64,000 bases of DNA. It comes from Lasiosphaeris hirsuta. Lineage: Eukaryota; Ascomycota; Sordariomycetes; Sordariales; Lasiosphaeriaceae. The notes beneath the pieces were generated by a model. It ran no database searches. It worked only from the letters and a program-made list of their open reading frames with translations, and was not told the DNA's origin. Numbering within the stretch: position 1 is the first letter of the stretch; each line of letters starts with the position of its first letter. A program made the translations under genes and the position numbers. Shown here piece after piece: positions 1 through 14,700 of the stretch. The stretch spans positions 1,922,001 through 1,986,000 of the forward strand of contig JAUKUA010000001.1 in the NCBI GenBank assembly GCA_030549175.1, read 5' to 3'.

Positions 1-1942
1 TAAAGATGCCCTGGAGTAGAGTTGTTTTTACAGCAACATCAAGCATAGGTATGGTGGCACAACAGCTGGAGATTGGCATGGCGCTGCACTGCGTCTACTA
101 TTGATTGTCCCCGAGCGCCCGCATGGCCTGACAGCAGGGCCATAAAGACCTCAAAAGCGGGTTTTACCTTTCTTGGTTATTATGCGTAACGGAAAACAAG
201 CTGCTTGTTTGACGTCTCGAGGCCAATTTTGAGGTAGCTTGGAAAATACGAGGGGCTAGGTCTTTTCTCAAAAACAAATTGATAAGCTAACCGCAGCATG
301 TAGGGTATTATCCAAGACACCTTGAGCAGGTATGTACGTACAATCAGGCCCGCCAGCCCGCCCCCACGATAGAGTATATGATTCCCTACTTCTCTACAGG
401 CCACTTCAGACCGAACCTGAGATAGAGTTACAGCATGGCGGGGGTATATTTAACTCCGTGATTGCATCCTAGCTCGACCTCTTTCTTGCCTCGCTATCAC
501 ATACCTTGTTTGTTACGGGCCCCATGGCGGCATGAGTATTTATTAGGTGTCCGTGATATTTCCGGCCGTGACCACGGCTCTTCTGGTTAAGAGGCCATGT
601 GGATTCTCATGCGTTCTATCGCGGTGGTGTGTTGGGCTCTGCATTGTGGCAACGGGTGTTGAGACCGCTCCACCAAGTGTATACCCCAGAGTTATACCGG
701 CTTTATTGGAGTCGTCACAAATACCTGAGATGCTTTGGGTGCCTCATGGTCAATTCTCTGTCCTGAGAAGGGACAAATAAAGACGATCATCCGTACCCCC
801 CTTGGTTTACATACAAGGAATCGCCCGAGTCAGTCTCGGTGTCTTCCGAGTCGGCCCTGTCATCTTGGAGCGCCTCTCGGTTCTCGGTTTCGATGGGGCG
901 ATCCGGAAGGTTGAAAAAGTTACTATTTGATGGCGGCTCCTCTCGACCGTGGATCCCGCTGACATGGCTGGGCCCAGATTCGAACGAGGATATTTCTGAG
1001 CTTCGGGGGAGTCTGCGATTCAGGAACCCCATTCACCGTAAGATGAGTTCCTCGTGCTTGGTGATCTCCGCAGTGGCCATTTGCGAGCAGCACATCGTTT
1101 TCGGAGTCATCGACCCTTAGAGGTGAAAGCTCGACCACGGAAGGGTATGGCATGCTTGGCGCCGCGTCAAGGAGACAAAAGGGGAATGCTATAGTGGAAT
1201 GCTATATCATTCTCATTCGCCATCTTGTGTTGATCGATTCCCAAATGACGGCGACGCCGGAGCACGGTATTGACACCGGAAAGTGTTTTGATAAAGGTTA
1301 AAGATGGTAGGTCAAGAAAAGAACTAGGGTTGGAGCTTGTTTTTCTATACATCGTCCAGCATCTTCTCCTACTCACCTACTTATGCCCCCTAGATCCGAG
1401 GTACAAAAAGGGGCTAGTTATGGCAGCAATATAACGTGGGAACACAAGGCCCTCCTTGGGACACTAATTGACGAGAACGGTGTTGGTGGTGAGTTAGAAG
1501 CGTTCATCACCAAATCACACTTTTATTCTCAAGATGCTGACTTGACCGGGCTCCACAGCTGTCATGCCGTGTCCCGGGGAAACACATACACGAAACCGCC
1601 TCTGGGGAACGGGGAGGGATTTTCCCATCCATCTCTTCTTCCAAAAAATGAAGGGCGGGTGGAGTGAAAGAAAAAGACGGCGGGTTTGGTCCAGCAGTGT
1701 GCGAGGAGTGGCGAAATGTCTCCCTCCTTTGCAGATGGCGTATGCAAGCCAAACCCGATTCTGATGAACTGGAATCAGATACGGTATTCAGACTTCCTTG
1801 GACCCCCATCGCGCTGCTTTGTGTTCTCCTTGTATCCTGCTTGCCTAGGGTAAGGGAGGAATGCTCAAATCGGGGATGTTATGCAACCATTCTCTTTGCG
1901 CCACGGGCGGCTATCTGAGGGGGCGGGAGCGGGGATCCAAGT

Positions 1943-1963
1943 GCGCCATGCGCCATGCGCCTT
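1943..1963. repeat. Short tandem repeat, 7-nt unit
   Basis: The unit GCGCCAT occurs twice, followed by a third degenerate copy (GCGCCTT). It lies in non-coding sequence. Confidence 0.6.
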
Positions 1964-2724
1964 GCATGTCGGCAGCGACGGGGGCGAAATTTGGAGGGGC
2001 GTGCAAGTATCACCTTCTTTCTACGGCGATGTTGCAATCTTGGATGAGATATCGATTGTCTTGGCTGCTAGGTCCCGCAGGCGATAACTGAGTATCCCAA
2101 CTGGGATGCTGCATCTCGGGGACGAGAAGCTGCATTGTAGATCCGTGTATGGCAGCATCAAAATCTTCACTTGCCACCGGATACCTGGAGGAATACCACA
2201 GAAGATAGATAGCCTGGAATAAAGTGTTAAAGAGGGGCCTCAGATCCCCCCCTCGCGGAAAACATTGGGCAATAATAGTACCTACCTTCCGCCCAGAGCC
2301 TCTTTGCTCCTGCCCAGCCCGGGCACGCAGTTGACGAAAGTCTGCAAAGCTCCTTCTTCATCCTTTCAGTCCAGAAACATGCTGCTGTCGGTGGGTGATG
2401 GGAGACAGAGCAAACAATTAGCCTAGGAAGGTAGGTATCGCCCTTCCAGCAAGAGGTGTCGCTGAAGTTTGGAGGCGGTCGCACTGTCAAGTTCGGTCGT
2501 ACGGATACCCGTGACAAAAAGCACAGAAAAAAGATCAGCAGAGTCAATTGCGTCTCCAAATCAATGCACGAACTGCTACCATGCAGCTGACAGCTCACAA
2601 GTGACCCCAACCTGTGTTACCCAGGGGTCTTGGGTTGCGCGCATCCCCACAATCTGTACGAGGTAGTTCGAAGGGACCTAATCGACGGAGGCACGCAGCT
2701 TCAAGTTACTTCTTGCTCCCCAAA

Positions 2725-2756
2725 CGATATTCCGATATTCCGCTACTCCGCTATTC
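2725..2756. repeat. Imperfect tandem repeat, 8-nt unit
   Basis: Four successive 8-nt units related to CCGATATT and CCGCTATT are visible. They lie in non-coding sequence and no function can be inferred. Confidence 0.6.
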
Positions 2757-3136
2757 TCCTTGTGATGTGTCTTCAATGTCATTGTACGAATATTCGATCG
2801 GACTCATCAAGGGGGGGGCCTAGACACGGCCTTGCTTCTTCACGCAGATATCAACTCTTCAAGGATAATTGCATGCAGTTTTCTGTAGAGACCTTCTGCG
2901 CTCACAAGGAGGCGGCAGCAACTCTCCAATAGCTCCGTTTGAGGTGCCTGTTAGGCACGTTGCAGCAGTACCAGGCATCCTCGATCCAGTCCAAACGCGG
3001 TACTGGTTAGCCGAGGGAATTATAGTCGTGGTAACATTCACATTAATCTAAACAACCGTCGTGAGTATGTATGTACTAGGTAGGCAGCTGGTAAGTAATG
3101 CCGCTAGAGAACAAAACAGCCAGTTTATACAGTGCG

Positions 3137-4113
3137 TCAACCCGACACTTCTGGGCCCTGCCCCTTATCCACGTTGATCTTCAGGGAAAAGTCAACGTGG
3201 CGCACGCCCTGGTGGATTGAGCTTGTCGATAGGATGTCCACATCTGAATGGTTGTTAGAAAAAATACCAAATATCCGTCTCGGACAGATGACTCACCGTT
3301 GCAGATGTACGACTCCGCGTTGTCCACCGTGAGACCCCCCGAGACTTCGAGCAAGAACTGCTTCTTGCCCTGCCACTTCTCCTTCAGACTCCTCGCTGCC
3401 ACCTTGACCCCAGTGCCATCGAAATTGTCCAACATGACAATATCAGCACCCGCAGCGATGGCCTCATCGGCCTCCTCCTCGTTCTGGACCTCGACCTCAA
3501 TCTTCAAGCTGAACCCGCCAGCGGCCTTTGCAGCCTTGACCGCCTTGGTGATGCTCCCCCGGCTCCACACATGGTTGTCCTTGAGCATCGTCATGGTGCT
3601 CAGATCCATGCGGTGGGTGTCGGCGCCGCCAACCAGCATGCCGTACTTCTCGACGAGGCGGAAGCCGGGCGTGGTCTTGCGGGTGCCGGCCAGCACGCCC
3701 GTGTAGCCGGCGGTGCGCAAGTTGACAAGCAAATGACGGCTGACAGTGGCCACGCCCGAGCAGCGCGCGAGGATGTTGAGCGCCACGCGCTCGCCCTCGA
3801 GCAGGCCGCACGCGGGGCCTATCACGGTCGCCAGGGCCATCTTGCCGCCGTGCGTCTCGACATGGGCGCCTTCGCGCGCGTGCCACTCGACGGTGCAGCC
3901 GCACTGGGCGAACACCTCGTTGAAGAAGGGCACGCCGGCCAGGATGCCTGGTGACTTGCCCCAGAGCGTGGCGCTGCGCTGGCGGTTGCCTACGACGAAG
4001 CCGCCGACGTCGAACGAGGGCGTGTCCTCGGCGAGCCAGGCCGCGATCTGCGTCTTCCACGAGGCTGGCAGGATGAACTCCAGGGCGCCGTGATCAATGG
4101 CCATCTCGATCAT
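3137..4113 (-). CDS. Nicotinate-nucleotide pyrophosphorylase (quinolinate phosphoribosyltransferase)
   Basis: This enzyme converts quinolinate and PRPP to nicotinate mononucleotide, CO2 and PPi, the entry step from the kynurenine pathway into NAD synthesis (yeast BNA6/QPT1 family). Two exons, 4113-3297 and 3243-3137, flank a 53-nt intron with GTGAGT donor and CAG acceptor; splicing restores the conserved end NDVDILSTSSIHQG. The product is 307 aa, normal for the family. Visible motifs are GTRKTTPG (residues 143-150), KDNH (178-181) and MLDNFDGTG, which form the phosphoribosyl- and quinolinate-binding barrel. The first ATG of the frame is at 4113; a second in-frame ATG lies three codons on at 4104. 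No targeting signal is seen, so it is probably cytosolic. A TTAGTCA motif lies about 130 nt upstream. Confidence 0.95.
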
Positions 4114-4244
4114 GGCGGGCAACGGACTGTGGCGTGGTTTGGGCTCTGGAGGTGGGTTGTTGGAGGTGAGCTGGGGATGGCGCCCGCCCTTTCCGTCTAT
4201 GAGGGGTTTGTGTTGGCTAATGTGATGGTCTCCTTCGTGGCGTC

Positions 4245-4251
4245 TTAGTCA
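4245..4251 (-). promoter_or_regulatory. Possible Gcn4/CPC1-like (bZIP) site upstream of QPRT
   Basis: TTAGTCA on the plus strand reads TGACTAA towards the QPRT gene. It differs by one base from the Gcn4/CPC1 consensus TGACTCA and also resembles Yap/AP-1 sites. It lies about 130 nt upstream of the ATG. Its function is inferred only from sequence and position. Confidence 0.3.
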
Positions 4252-4912
4252 CTGGGAATTACAAGGAAGAGATAAATAAGCCCAGCACGCCTAATTAAAT
4301 ATTCGTCAGGAGGAATCCGGCCACTTGAGAGATGGGTCTGAATCGCAATAAGAAAGGCACCTGATGTCCTTATAAGTGGAGAGGCCTCTTGAGGGGAGCG
4401 CGGGAAGGGGTGAGGGGTTCAGTGAGTTATAACCGTCTGGATCCATAATTGATTGTGGAATGTAAACCGTAATGCAACTACCTAGGTCCACAATTCCCGG
4501 CTGGCCAGTTCCTGGCAACTTCAGTTTTGCCTTGTGGTTGTGGTGCGACCTCTTTGTCTCCTCTTTTCATCACAGCTTCTTGCACTTTTGCCCCTGAAAC
4601 GTCCCGCGCCCGGTCGAGGTGATTCCCTTTACCGAGGATATCCACCTCCAAGCATTTAATGCCATTTACGCTAAACCCGCAGGCGTTAGAGTAGAGAAAC
4701 CCCCAATGGCAACATACAGACAGGCCTCGAGGTTTCATGTGCAAACAGCAATGCGATGTTTCTCAGCCTATGCTTCAATTCAACTCCGTACTTTTCCAGC
4801 TGGCAACTATAGAACGATCCAGTCAAATGGCCGAGGCACAGCAATGACAAGAAAATCAGCTAAGACAAAAAGCCCGAACCCAACTTTTTAGGTCCATCGA
4901 ACTCCTTGGTGC

Positions 4913-4934
4913 AAAAAAAAAAAAAAAAAAAAAA
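4913..4934. repeat. Homopolymer A22
   Basis: An uninterrupted run of 22 A lies in the spacer downstream of the Arg5,6 gene. It is one of several unusually long homopolymers in the window. Confidence 0.9.
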
Positions 4935-5095
4935 GAATAAAGGAAATCCATGCGGTACTACGCAAGATATTGAACAAAAACAAGAGCCGCTCACAAACTT
5001 TGCCAAACGATGGATGCCTGGCATAGGGTATGTCTGAAGCCAGTTTTCGCTGCCAAACAAATACTATTTACGTTTTGATATTTTGGTAGCGCCGT

Positions 5096-7972
<2,877 letters not shown>

Positions 7973-8694
7973 TCAACCATTGACTGAGAAAAAGGCAAGA
8001 GGAGCAAAGGGTAGAAGGGCGAGGAACCCTAAACCAACTCCAGACAGCCTTGCCAGAAGTCAATGGTAGATGACTAGGCAGTGAAGATGTCGGAGCTGTG
8101 GTGTTGGATTCTGTGATCAGAGCCCTGTCACAGTGACTAGTAGGTAAAGGTCGGTCAATGAGTGCGAAGGAGGGGCAACCAAGAAAAAATTGAGCCGAAA
8201 CCGCTGTGAGGGGCGGGCAACGTGACCGAAGTATTCCCTGTGGCCTGATTGTTAGTGGCGACTTACCCCTCAGTCACTGGAATTTGGGATGGCAGGTGCT
8301 TCCTTAACTGTCGCCGGGCCTAGCGCAAGGGCAGCATGTACCTTGCATGCAGGTTTTCCGGAAAGGTCCAGGGTCGTCAAGGTGGAAATTTTCTGTATGT
8401 CAGGTGGATGTTCAACCAACAGGCGTGAGAGCTCGAATTTTTCACACTTCCTCGTGAGATGGAAATGCAAGTTGGCTTGTCACTTGGGTGCGACGATTGT
8501 GTTCTGGCATGTCAAGATAACGCCAGCCCGATCGCGGAGCACAATATGTGAGAAAGCGGCACCGTCATGGCGGGCAACATACAAGCTGCTGAATCAATAA
8601 GTCCCGTGAGAATCAGTTCAGATCACGCATTCTCTGTGGCTAAAGGGTGCAACCGAACGGACCGATCGTCAATACCATCTCGATTATTCGTATT

Positions 8695-8717
8695 GGGGGG
8701 GGGGGGGGGGGGGGGGG
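8695..8717. repeat. Homopolymer G23
   Basis: Twenty-three consecutive G lie in non-coding sequence between Arg5,6 and the R-SNARE gene. Such a run could form a G-quadruplex in vitro. A second tract of the same length is at 43144-43166. Confidence 0.9.
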
Positions 8718-9009
8718 ACGCCTCCTCGCCGTTCATCATAAGTACAGGGTGTGGTACAGTGAAGTTACTGCTGCTCCCGACTGGTCTTCCGGGCAAAACG
8801 CCGAAGCGGCTACTCCTATCCGTAGACTGAGCCAAAGCCAGCGAGAGAATCGCAAATCAAATCAAGAAACTCCCATGAAATCAATCCGAGCCAAACACTA
8901 ATTTCCCGTGCCCTGTTGATGCCGAATCCATGCGAAATCCAGGATCATGTCCATTTTTGAACAGCGTCATCGTCATCGTCGTCATAGCCCATGCGGGGCC
9001 GTTGCTTGA

Positions 9010-9909
9010 TCAACCGGATCCTCTTGTAGCAACGACTAAACAGCGATTGTTAGCATCCCAAAATATAACCATAGCCCACATAACATACCTGCTGGAACGA
9101 CGATGATGATGATTAACACAGCAATGCCTATTCCTAGCCAAATGCGCATCTTCATATCCTACATTGCTGTTAGTATATGGTTGTCTGAGAAAAGCTATCG
9201 CGTTGGCTTACCTTCCACCACATTGCCTTGCGAACCCGGTTGGCCCCTCGACGGAAGCCCTGGGCGGACGCAGCTAGATCGTCGGTCTTGTTCTGAAGGG
9301 CGTCAAGCCGCTCGCCACGTTGAGAGACCTTGTTAATATTGTCCCTCATCACACCGACAGTGTCATCGATTTGCTACATGGAGGCATTAGCAACATGTCT
9401 ATAGACATACCAAACAGTTTTGCAGCCATCAGAATCATCATCATTCTTGCGTCGCTAAATCGCCTGCGCTATCACTGGAGTCGTCGCATTCATGGCCGCA
9501 TCAAGGCTTCGAATGAGCGTGCTTGGTCCGTCCACGGGATGGTCGCTGTCCGTTGGTGATGAAAATAGCCGGGTGGATGGGTTGTCTTGGCTTGCGCTGT
9601 ATTCCATATGCGATATGATTTAGGTCCAACAGTCGACTGCGACCGTGATTGTTGTGCGCGCGTTATCATGGGGAATGCGTCGTGGTCGGAAGTTGCGGAA
9701 GTCTCGGGATGGTGCTGACGATGTCCATTCGGAGCCAAACCATCCCATGCTTTCCTCCTCTTTCCCATCGCTCGCCGAATCACGACATCATCAATAAGAA
9801 GAAAAAAACCTACCGCTTGAAGAGCCTGCGTTCTATTGTTGCCAGCAGCGCCCTGGCTCCCCCCGGCGGGAATATAGGGGTCATAGGGTTCTTGTCCAGC
9901 GGTAGCCAT
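9010..9909 (-). CDS. Synaptobrevin/VAMP-like R-SNARE (Snc1/Snc2 type)
   Basis: This is a vesicle SNARE for fusion of secretory vesicles with the plasma membrane, and it is enriched at hyphal tips in fungi. Four exons were assembled by splice sites and homology: 9909-9814, 9373-9212, 9158-9089 and 9035-9010, giving 117 aa. A short Pro/Gly-rich N-terminus precedes the R-SNARE helix (about residues 30-86) with the zero-layer Arg51 in [10 protein letters not shown]. The juxtamembrane WWK motif follows, then one C-terminal transmembrane segment (about 92-110, ending [10 protein letters not shown]). Introns are 440, 53 and 53 nt; the first is long for a fungus but the SNARE motif reads continuously across it. 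No single ORF shows this gene. Confidence 0.93.
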
Positions 9910-11464
9910 TGTGACGGTGTTTCGTTCTGCTGAGTGCAACGGCGCGCGGAACAATCGCAAGGGTGCAGTGTATTAATTGTATGTGATGCGCGAGGGTTGC
10001 GAGGGCGATGCTGTTCAGTGTGAAGATTGCGAGGAGATGTTGGAATGAGGGAGGCTGGTGGTTGAAAAAGGGAGTTGATGGGGATGGTAGGCAGGTTGTG
10101 AGACGTCTTGCGGAGGCGAGAGCACAGCCGAAACGAGATCAGGGAATCCTGGCAACCTGGGAATATGGGTGGGCTGGGGCATTGTGGCTAGCCTTCAGCC
10201 ACCAACCCTTTCTAACAAAGCTGCGCTTGGATCCGTAGGGTGATTGTTAGTCAATGCTAGAGCCGGCCCGAGCCACGATGGTTTATTATCACTCAGCAAC
10301 AGCCCGCCCGCGACCTGCGACTTGCGACACGAAAACAGCGAACGAACTGTTGGGCACTGCTTTGTTGCTCTTCATTCGCTCTCACGTCCCCGGGCAAACC
10401 TAGCAAAGGAAGCAAATACAACCAGCACCTTGGATTGGATATCCTGGCAGTAAGAGAGCTATTCATATCGTATCCGATGTGTATTGGGAGAGCAGGCTCG
10501 AAATGCGACACACGCAAGCCAACACTCACTATTTGGTCTCCGAGCTGAGCGGCGGCCGCCTTGTTTCCCGTGTTGAGCCATGTCGTCAGCCGACGAGTTG
10601 GCCTGGGGAATGATCCCCACCGCACGTGCGCCTGCAGCCGCAGTGGCAGACTGCCAACAGCTGCCACATCAAGCCTTCCCGTCGGCACTTGGCCCAGGAC
10701 TATAATCGTGGGATTTTATGTTGGCTTATTTGCTTTGCTTCAACCAGCTTCATTAGAAAGCGCCTACGCAGGCGAGTTTTCACACGTTTCACCGTGTGAT
10801 CTGTGACCCAATCGGGGAGAGCTTCCCGTTGGTTTGGTTCTGTTGCAGCTTGGTTTCATCGCCATCCAATCTCCATTTACCGTGCCGTTTGGACCTAACA
10901 GGGCAGTCAGTTAGCCAAAATCTCAGGCCCGATATGGTTTTCTTTGACTTTCAATCCTACCTGGGATCGTGACCTGCGTTGGTGAGAGTAACTCTAGCAG
11001 GGCTATCTAAGGAAAATCTACGCAGTAAACAAGTAACCAACCTGCGGAGTCAATTGAACTTGACACCCATGACACAAATCTCTATAGTATGCGTATATAG
11101 CTTACCTTATCCGAATAAAACGGCATATTGAGCATCATAACTCTTCTATCCAGCAACATGTCAGCGAGCAATCTAAAACTCTATTTATCTCGGAGTCAGG
11201 AAAACTAGTCTCGCTAAATTTATGTCAAGTCGAACTGATGTGATCATGTTGGTGTGTTCTCGTAGTGAGCCAATAATGGTGATTGCATCGGTGGCGAGCC
11301 GCATACCCCCGGGTATCGGCGGGCTTATGTAACCGGGACCCCAAATTTCGTCGGACTCGGCGCCGAGTTTGTCAATGTCCTCCGATCCGCTGCAAGCAAC
11401 ATCCACTGCCTAGTAGCTCTTGATTGCACCACGAGAGTCCTGTCCAGCCATCCTGTACCACACA
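9910..11464. other. Intergenic: divergent spacer between R-SNARE and lipoyl synthase
   Basis: The two genes diverge from this 1.55-kb region, which must contain both promoters. Short overlapping frames (for example 10293-10688 on the minus strand) have no recognisable domain and are probably chance. I see no RNA gene or repeat of note. Confidence 0.55.
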
Positions 11465-12795
11465 ATGGTATCCTCGATACCTATCCAGCGGATGCAGGCG
11501 CCTCTGCGGAGGTCGCTAGCACGCGCCGCGGCGATATCGTCGCGACCATACGCCACCGTTCCCTCTCCCTCGGCCTCGGCTTCCCCATCGTCGCAGCAGC
11601 CCTCGACATCGGACAAGCCCCGACCGACGTACTTCAAGGACAAATCTGTAGCTGACTTCTCCGACTTTCTCGGTACATCCTCCGCCGACGCTCCTCTCGA
11701 CCCCAACGAAGCCTACACGCTGCGAACAGCTGAGGTCGGCCCGGCCGGCCGGAAGCACACTATGACGCGGCTGCCCGAATGGCTCAAGACGCCCATCCCG
11801 TCAGCCGGTACAAACCCTAACTACGCCAAGATCAAGGCCGACCTGCGGGGATTGGGCCTACACACGGTGTGCGAGGAGGCGCGGTGCCCTAATATCGGCG
11901 AGTGCTGGGGCGGCTCTAACAAGGCGTCGGCAACAGCTACGATCATGCTGATGGGCGACACATGCACACGCGGGTGCCGCTTCTGCAGCGTGAAGACGAG
12001 CCGCACACCAGCGCCGTTGGACCCGCACGAGCCGGAGAACACGGCCGAGGCGCTCGCGCGCTGGGGGCTAGGCTACGTGGTGCTCACAAGCGTTGACAGA
12101 GACGACCTCGCCGATGGTGGCGCTCACCATTTTGCCGAGACGATTCGGCGTATCAAGCAGAAGAAGCCGACACTGCTGGTGGAAGCGCTGACGGGCGACT
12201 TCCGGGGTGACCTGGACATGGTGAAGGTGGTGGCTGAGAGCGGGCTGGATGTTTACGCACACAACGTTGAGACCACCGAGGGCCTGACGCCGTACGTACG
12301 AGACAGGAGGGCCACTTTCCGGCAGAGTTTGAAGGTGCTGGAGCACGTGAAGGCGGTCAAGGGCAAAGATGGTATCATCACCAAGACGAGCATCATGCTT
12401 GGGCTTGGTGAGACCGAGGAGGAGATTTGGGAGACGCTGAGAGGTAAGCTGCCCCAATGGTGCTTTTTATCTGAGGATATTCTAATAAACGGAAACCAGA
12501 GCTGAGAAAGATCGACGTAGACATCGTAACTTTCGGACAGTACATGCGACCGACAAAGCGACATCTCAAAGTCGAAAAGTACGTAACCCCTGCCGAGTTC
12601 GATCTCTGGGGCAAGCGTGCACTCGACATGGGCTTTCTCTACTGTGCCAGTGGTCCGCTGGTCCGGTCTTCTTATAAGGCCGGCGAGGCGTTCATTGAGA
12701 ACGTCCTTCGGAAACGCGCTGGGCAGAAGGCTCCGTCCACAAATACCCTCGACCAGGTATTGGCGGCCGAGGAGGTGAGCAGAGAATCCATGTAG
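11465..12795 (+). CDS. LIP5: Lipoyl synthase, mitochondrial
   Basis: This radical-SAM enzyme inserts two sulfur atoms into octanoyl groups on the E2 subunits of pyruvate and 2-oxoglutarate dehydrogenases and on GcvH. Exons are 11465-12443 and 12500-12795, with a 56-nt intron (GTAAGC...CAG); the product is 424 aa. An Arg/Ser-rich mitochondrial presequence starts at the first ATG. The auxiliary cluster cysteines are in [12 protein letters not shown] (136, 141, 147) and the radical-SAM triad is CTRGCRFC (167, 171, 174). The C-terminal RSSYKAGE signature supplies the serine ligand of the auxiliary cluster. The gene converges on the uS14m gene, 338 nt away. Confidence 0.97.
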
Positions 12796-13133
12796 GAGAT
12801 ACATGAGTAATGGGATGATTTCAACATGGCGATATAATGTTTCACACACATATGGATGGTATTGGTAAGGTCGCATTATACGGCGTTAGGAGAGAGAGGA
12901 GTGACATCATGGGTTTAATATTGTAACATAAATTTTTACATGCGCCAAGTAGAGGCTTTCAGGATCCAGTGGACCATACCTCAAGGTGACAGGCCTCTAT
13001 CCCCTTATCAGCTTGGGGGCTTGACCGGAAGCTCGCAAGAATGCCTCAACGACCTTCACCGCTCTATCCGTCGCAGATTCCGCTCAAGCAGAAGCCCTGC
13101 AGGTCACTTCTCCAGCCAGGTCGGCCAATGTGT
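12796..13133. other. Convergent 3' spacer, LIP5 / uS14m
   Basis: This spacer contains the facing 3' untranslated regions of the two genes. I see nothing else in it. Confidence 0.6.
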
Positions 13134-13628
13134 TTACCAACTGGCTTTCTTCACTCCTGGGATATTGCCGGCTAGTGCTTGCATTCGGAAGTTGAACTGT
13201 GTATCTGGTCAGCCCCTCGCTCCGTCTTTGGAATGCAACTGTAAGAATTGGTCGTACCCTTGACATCTTGAAGTCTCTCAGAACACCCCTGCCCTTTCCA
13301 CCCAGGAGACAGCGATTCCGGATCTGCGTAGGCCGCGTGTAGCAGTGCATCTGGGTGAGCTGGAGCTGGGCGACTGCCCTCGTCCGCTGCGGCAGCGTCG
13401 TGTTTCGTATGACATATCGAAGGGCTTGCCTAAGCGCAGTAAAAAGACCATGTCAGCATAGGAAGGTCCTCAATTGACTCGACAGCTGTCGGCGGCGAGA
13501 CTCGGGGGCGGACAGCACTACCTCTCGGGCTCGGCGGCTTCAAATGCCTTCCGCTTGGAGTGGTCGCGGATGACCTTGACGTTGATAAAGCAACCGAGGT
13601 CGAGCTTCTTGGCCCTGAACATAGACAT
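13134..13628 (-). CDS. MRP2: Mitochondrial small-subunit ribosomal protein uS14m (Mrp2-like)
   Basis: This is a core protein of the mitochondrial 30S-like subunit. Three exons, 13628-13522, 13429-13258 and 13196-13134, encode 113 aa, close to yeast Mrp2 (about 115 aa). The protein starts MSMFRAKKLDLGCFINVKVI. The family signature is NRCLLGGKGRGVLRDFKMSR, and the end is RMQALAGNIPGVKKASW, typical of uS14. Introns are 92 and 61 nt, with GTAGTG...TAG and GTACGA...CAG boundaries and CTGAC-type branch points. The exons are short, and overlapping frames, including a 126-codon frame on the same strand, hide the gene. It converges with LIP5 and diverges from the Arb2-domain gene. Confidence 0.93.
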
Positions 13629-14700
13629 TGTAGCGCCTGGGGTCCGTATACGTGCTTGGTGTGGGGTGGGTTGGGCGACGGCGCGATTTTAGATGCCGCT
13701 AAGTTCTGGTATCGCAGATTCCTTTGCCGGCTGAGCTTGGCCCGTGGAATACTACCGGGTGGTAGGTACCCCAAGAAAATTCGCTGCCGCGCACAGACCA
13801 TCTCTCCCATCTATAAATTGCCTCCTCCCCTCACCGTTTCTTCGAAACACTTTTCTCTCTTTTTTCTTTAGCTCTCTTTGCCTTTTGGCTTAGATCAAGT
13901 GTAGTATCTGTTCTTTTCAGTTTAATCTCTGAAACTACTCTACGGAGTAGAATCTTGATTATACTAATTTTTGTCCCTCGGATGTCTGCCCTCTGGGCTT
14001 GCCCATGGTGGACGTCCACTGTGTCCCTGGTATTACACTGCCTCCAGGCGACGCGAAGCAACTTTTTTCATTACAATCACAGGCATTGCTTAGGATGTGA
14101 GGAAGAAATCGAAAGCCGGATTCCCTTCAAGGTACACAGCTCTTGCTCTATCGTACTTTGTTTATTTTGCCTCGTGCGAAACCTCTCGTTACCTGTTTGG
14201 TTACGAAGCAGCTCAGCTACCTCTCGAGAGACGGTTCCCATCGCTCACTTACACATATCGCCTACCCGAGAACGACCTCCTAGGAGTAGCGGTGGAACGC
14301 CAGGTAGTAGATGTCAAGCTCTACCACGCCCAAAAAAAAAATAAAAAAAATGTTCATCATGAAGTGTTGAGAGAGAGTGCTGATACGGGTTCCTGCCTCG
14401 TTGCAATAAACCAAAAGTTTACCTGTCCAATGTATCGTCTTGCAAGCCCGTTTGCTCGGCTCCTTCCTTTCGCCGTTTGCTCTTGATTTGGAAAATGACC
14501 AAATCATCCATGCCGGCCATTCACTCGCTTCTATGATTTATGGTGTGGATCCTCAACTTCTTCGTCGTCGTTTGCTTTTGAAGCACCCACACCTTCCCCA
14601 TTTCTTCCACTTCTCCAGGTGTAGATACCTTGAGCCAAATCGCGCCTGCTCTCTTTCTGGTCTCGGGAAATCCTCGATAGCAATACTTCATCACGCAGTC
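13629..14700. other. Divergent promoter region, uS14m / Arb2-domain gene
   Basis: This 1.07-kb spacer has a strongly pyrimidine-rich plus-strand stretch at about 13810-13890, typical of fungal transcription start regions. An interrupted A-run (A10-T-A8) lies at 14332-14350. It probably contains a long leader for the downstream gene. No coding gene is recognised. Confidence 0.5.

Larger units (their letters stand above)
1..3136. other. Intergenic: no gene recognised
   Basis: No reading frame here looks like a known protein, and the overlapping short frames on both strands have the composition of chance ORFs. The least unlikely is a minus-strand frame at 787-1032 ending in an acidic, Asp/Glu/Ser-rich tail; it has no recognisable domain and its upstream continuation lies in another frame. 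Two small imperfect tandem repeats occur at 1943-1963 (7-nt unit) and 2725-2756 (8-nt unit). A CTAGG/GTAGGTA-type motif, which recurs in other spacers, is seen at 2422-2437 and 3075-3084. Confidence 0.5.
4114..5095. other. Intergenic: QPRT promoter and 3' flank of Arg5,6
   Basis: This spacer holds the QPRT 5' region and the 3' flank of the Arg5,6 gene, which is on the same strand. No coding gene is recognised. It contains an A22 tract (4913-4934), a CCTAGGT motif at 4481-4487 and the TTAGTCA motif annotated separately. Confidence 0.6.

Noticed and set aside
960..990. tRNA T-arm-like sequence (GTTCGAATC on the minus strand)
   Set aside because: No matching acceptor stem, D-arm or A-box at the right distance, and the T-stem has a mismatch.
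3497..4060. Long Arg/His-rich frame on the minus strand inside the QPRT gene, and plus-strand frames opposite it
   Set aside because: Shadow frames of a strongly GC-biased exon; the true frame carries the QPRT motifs.
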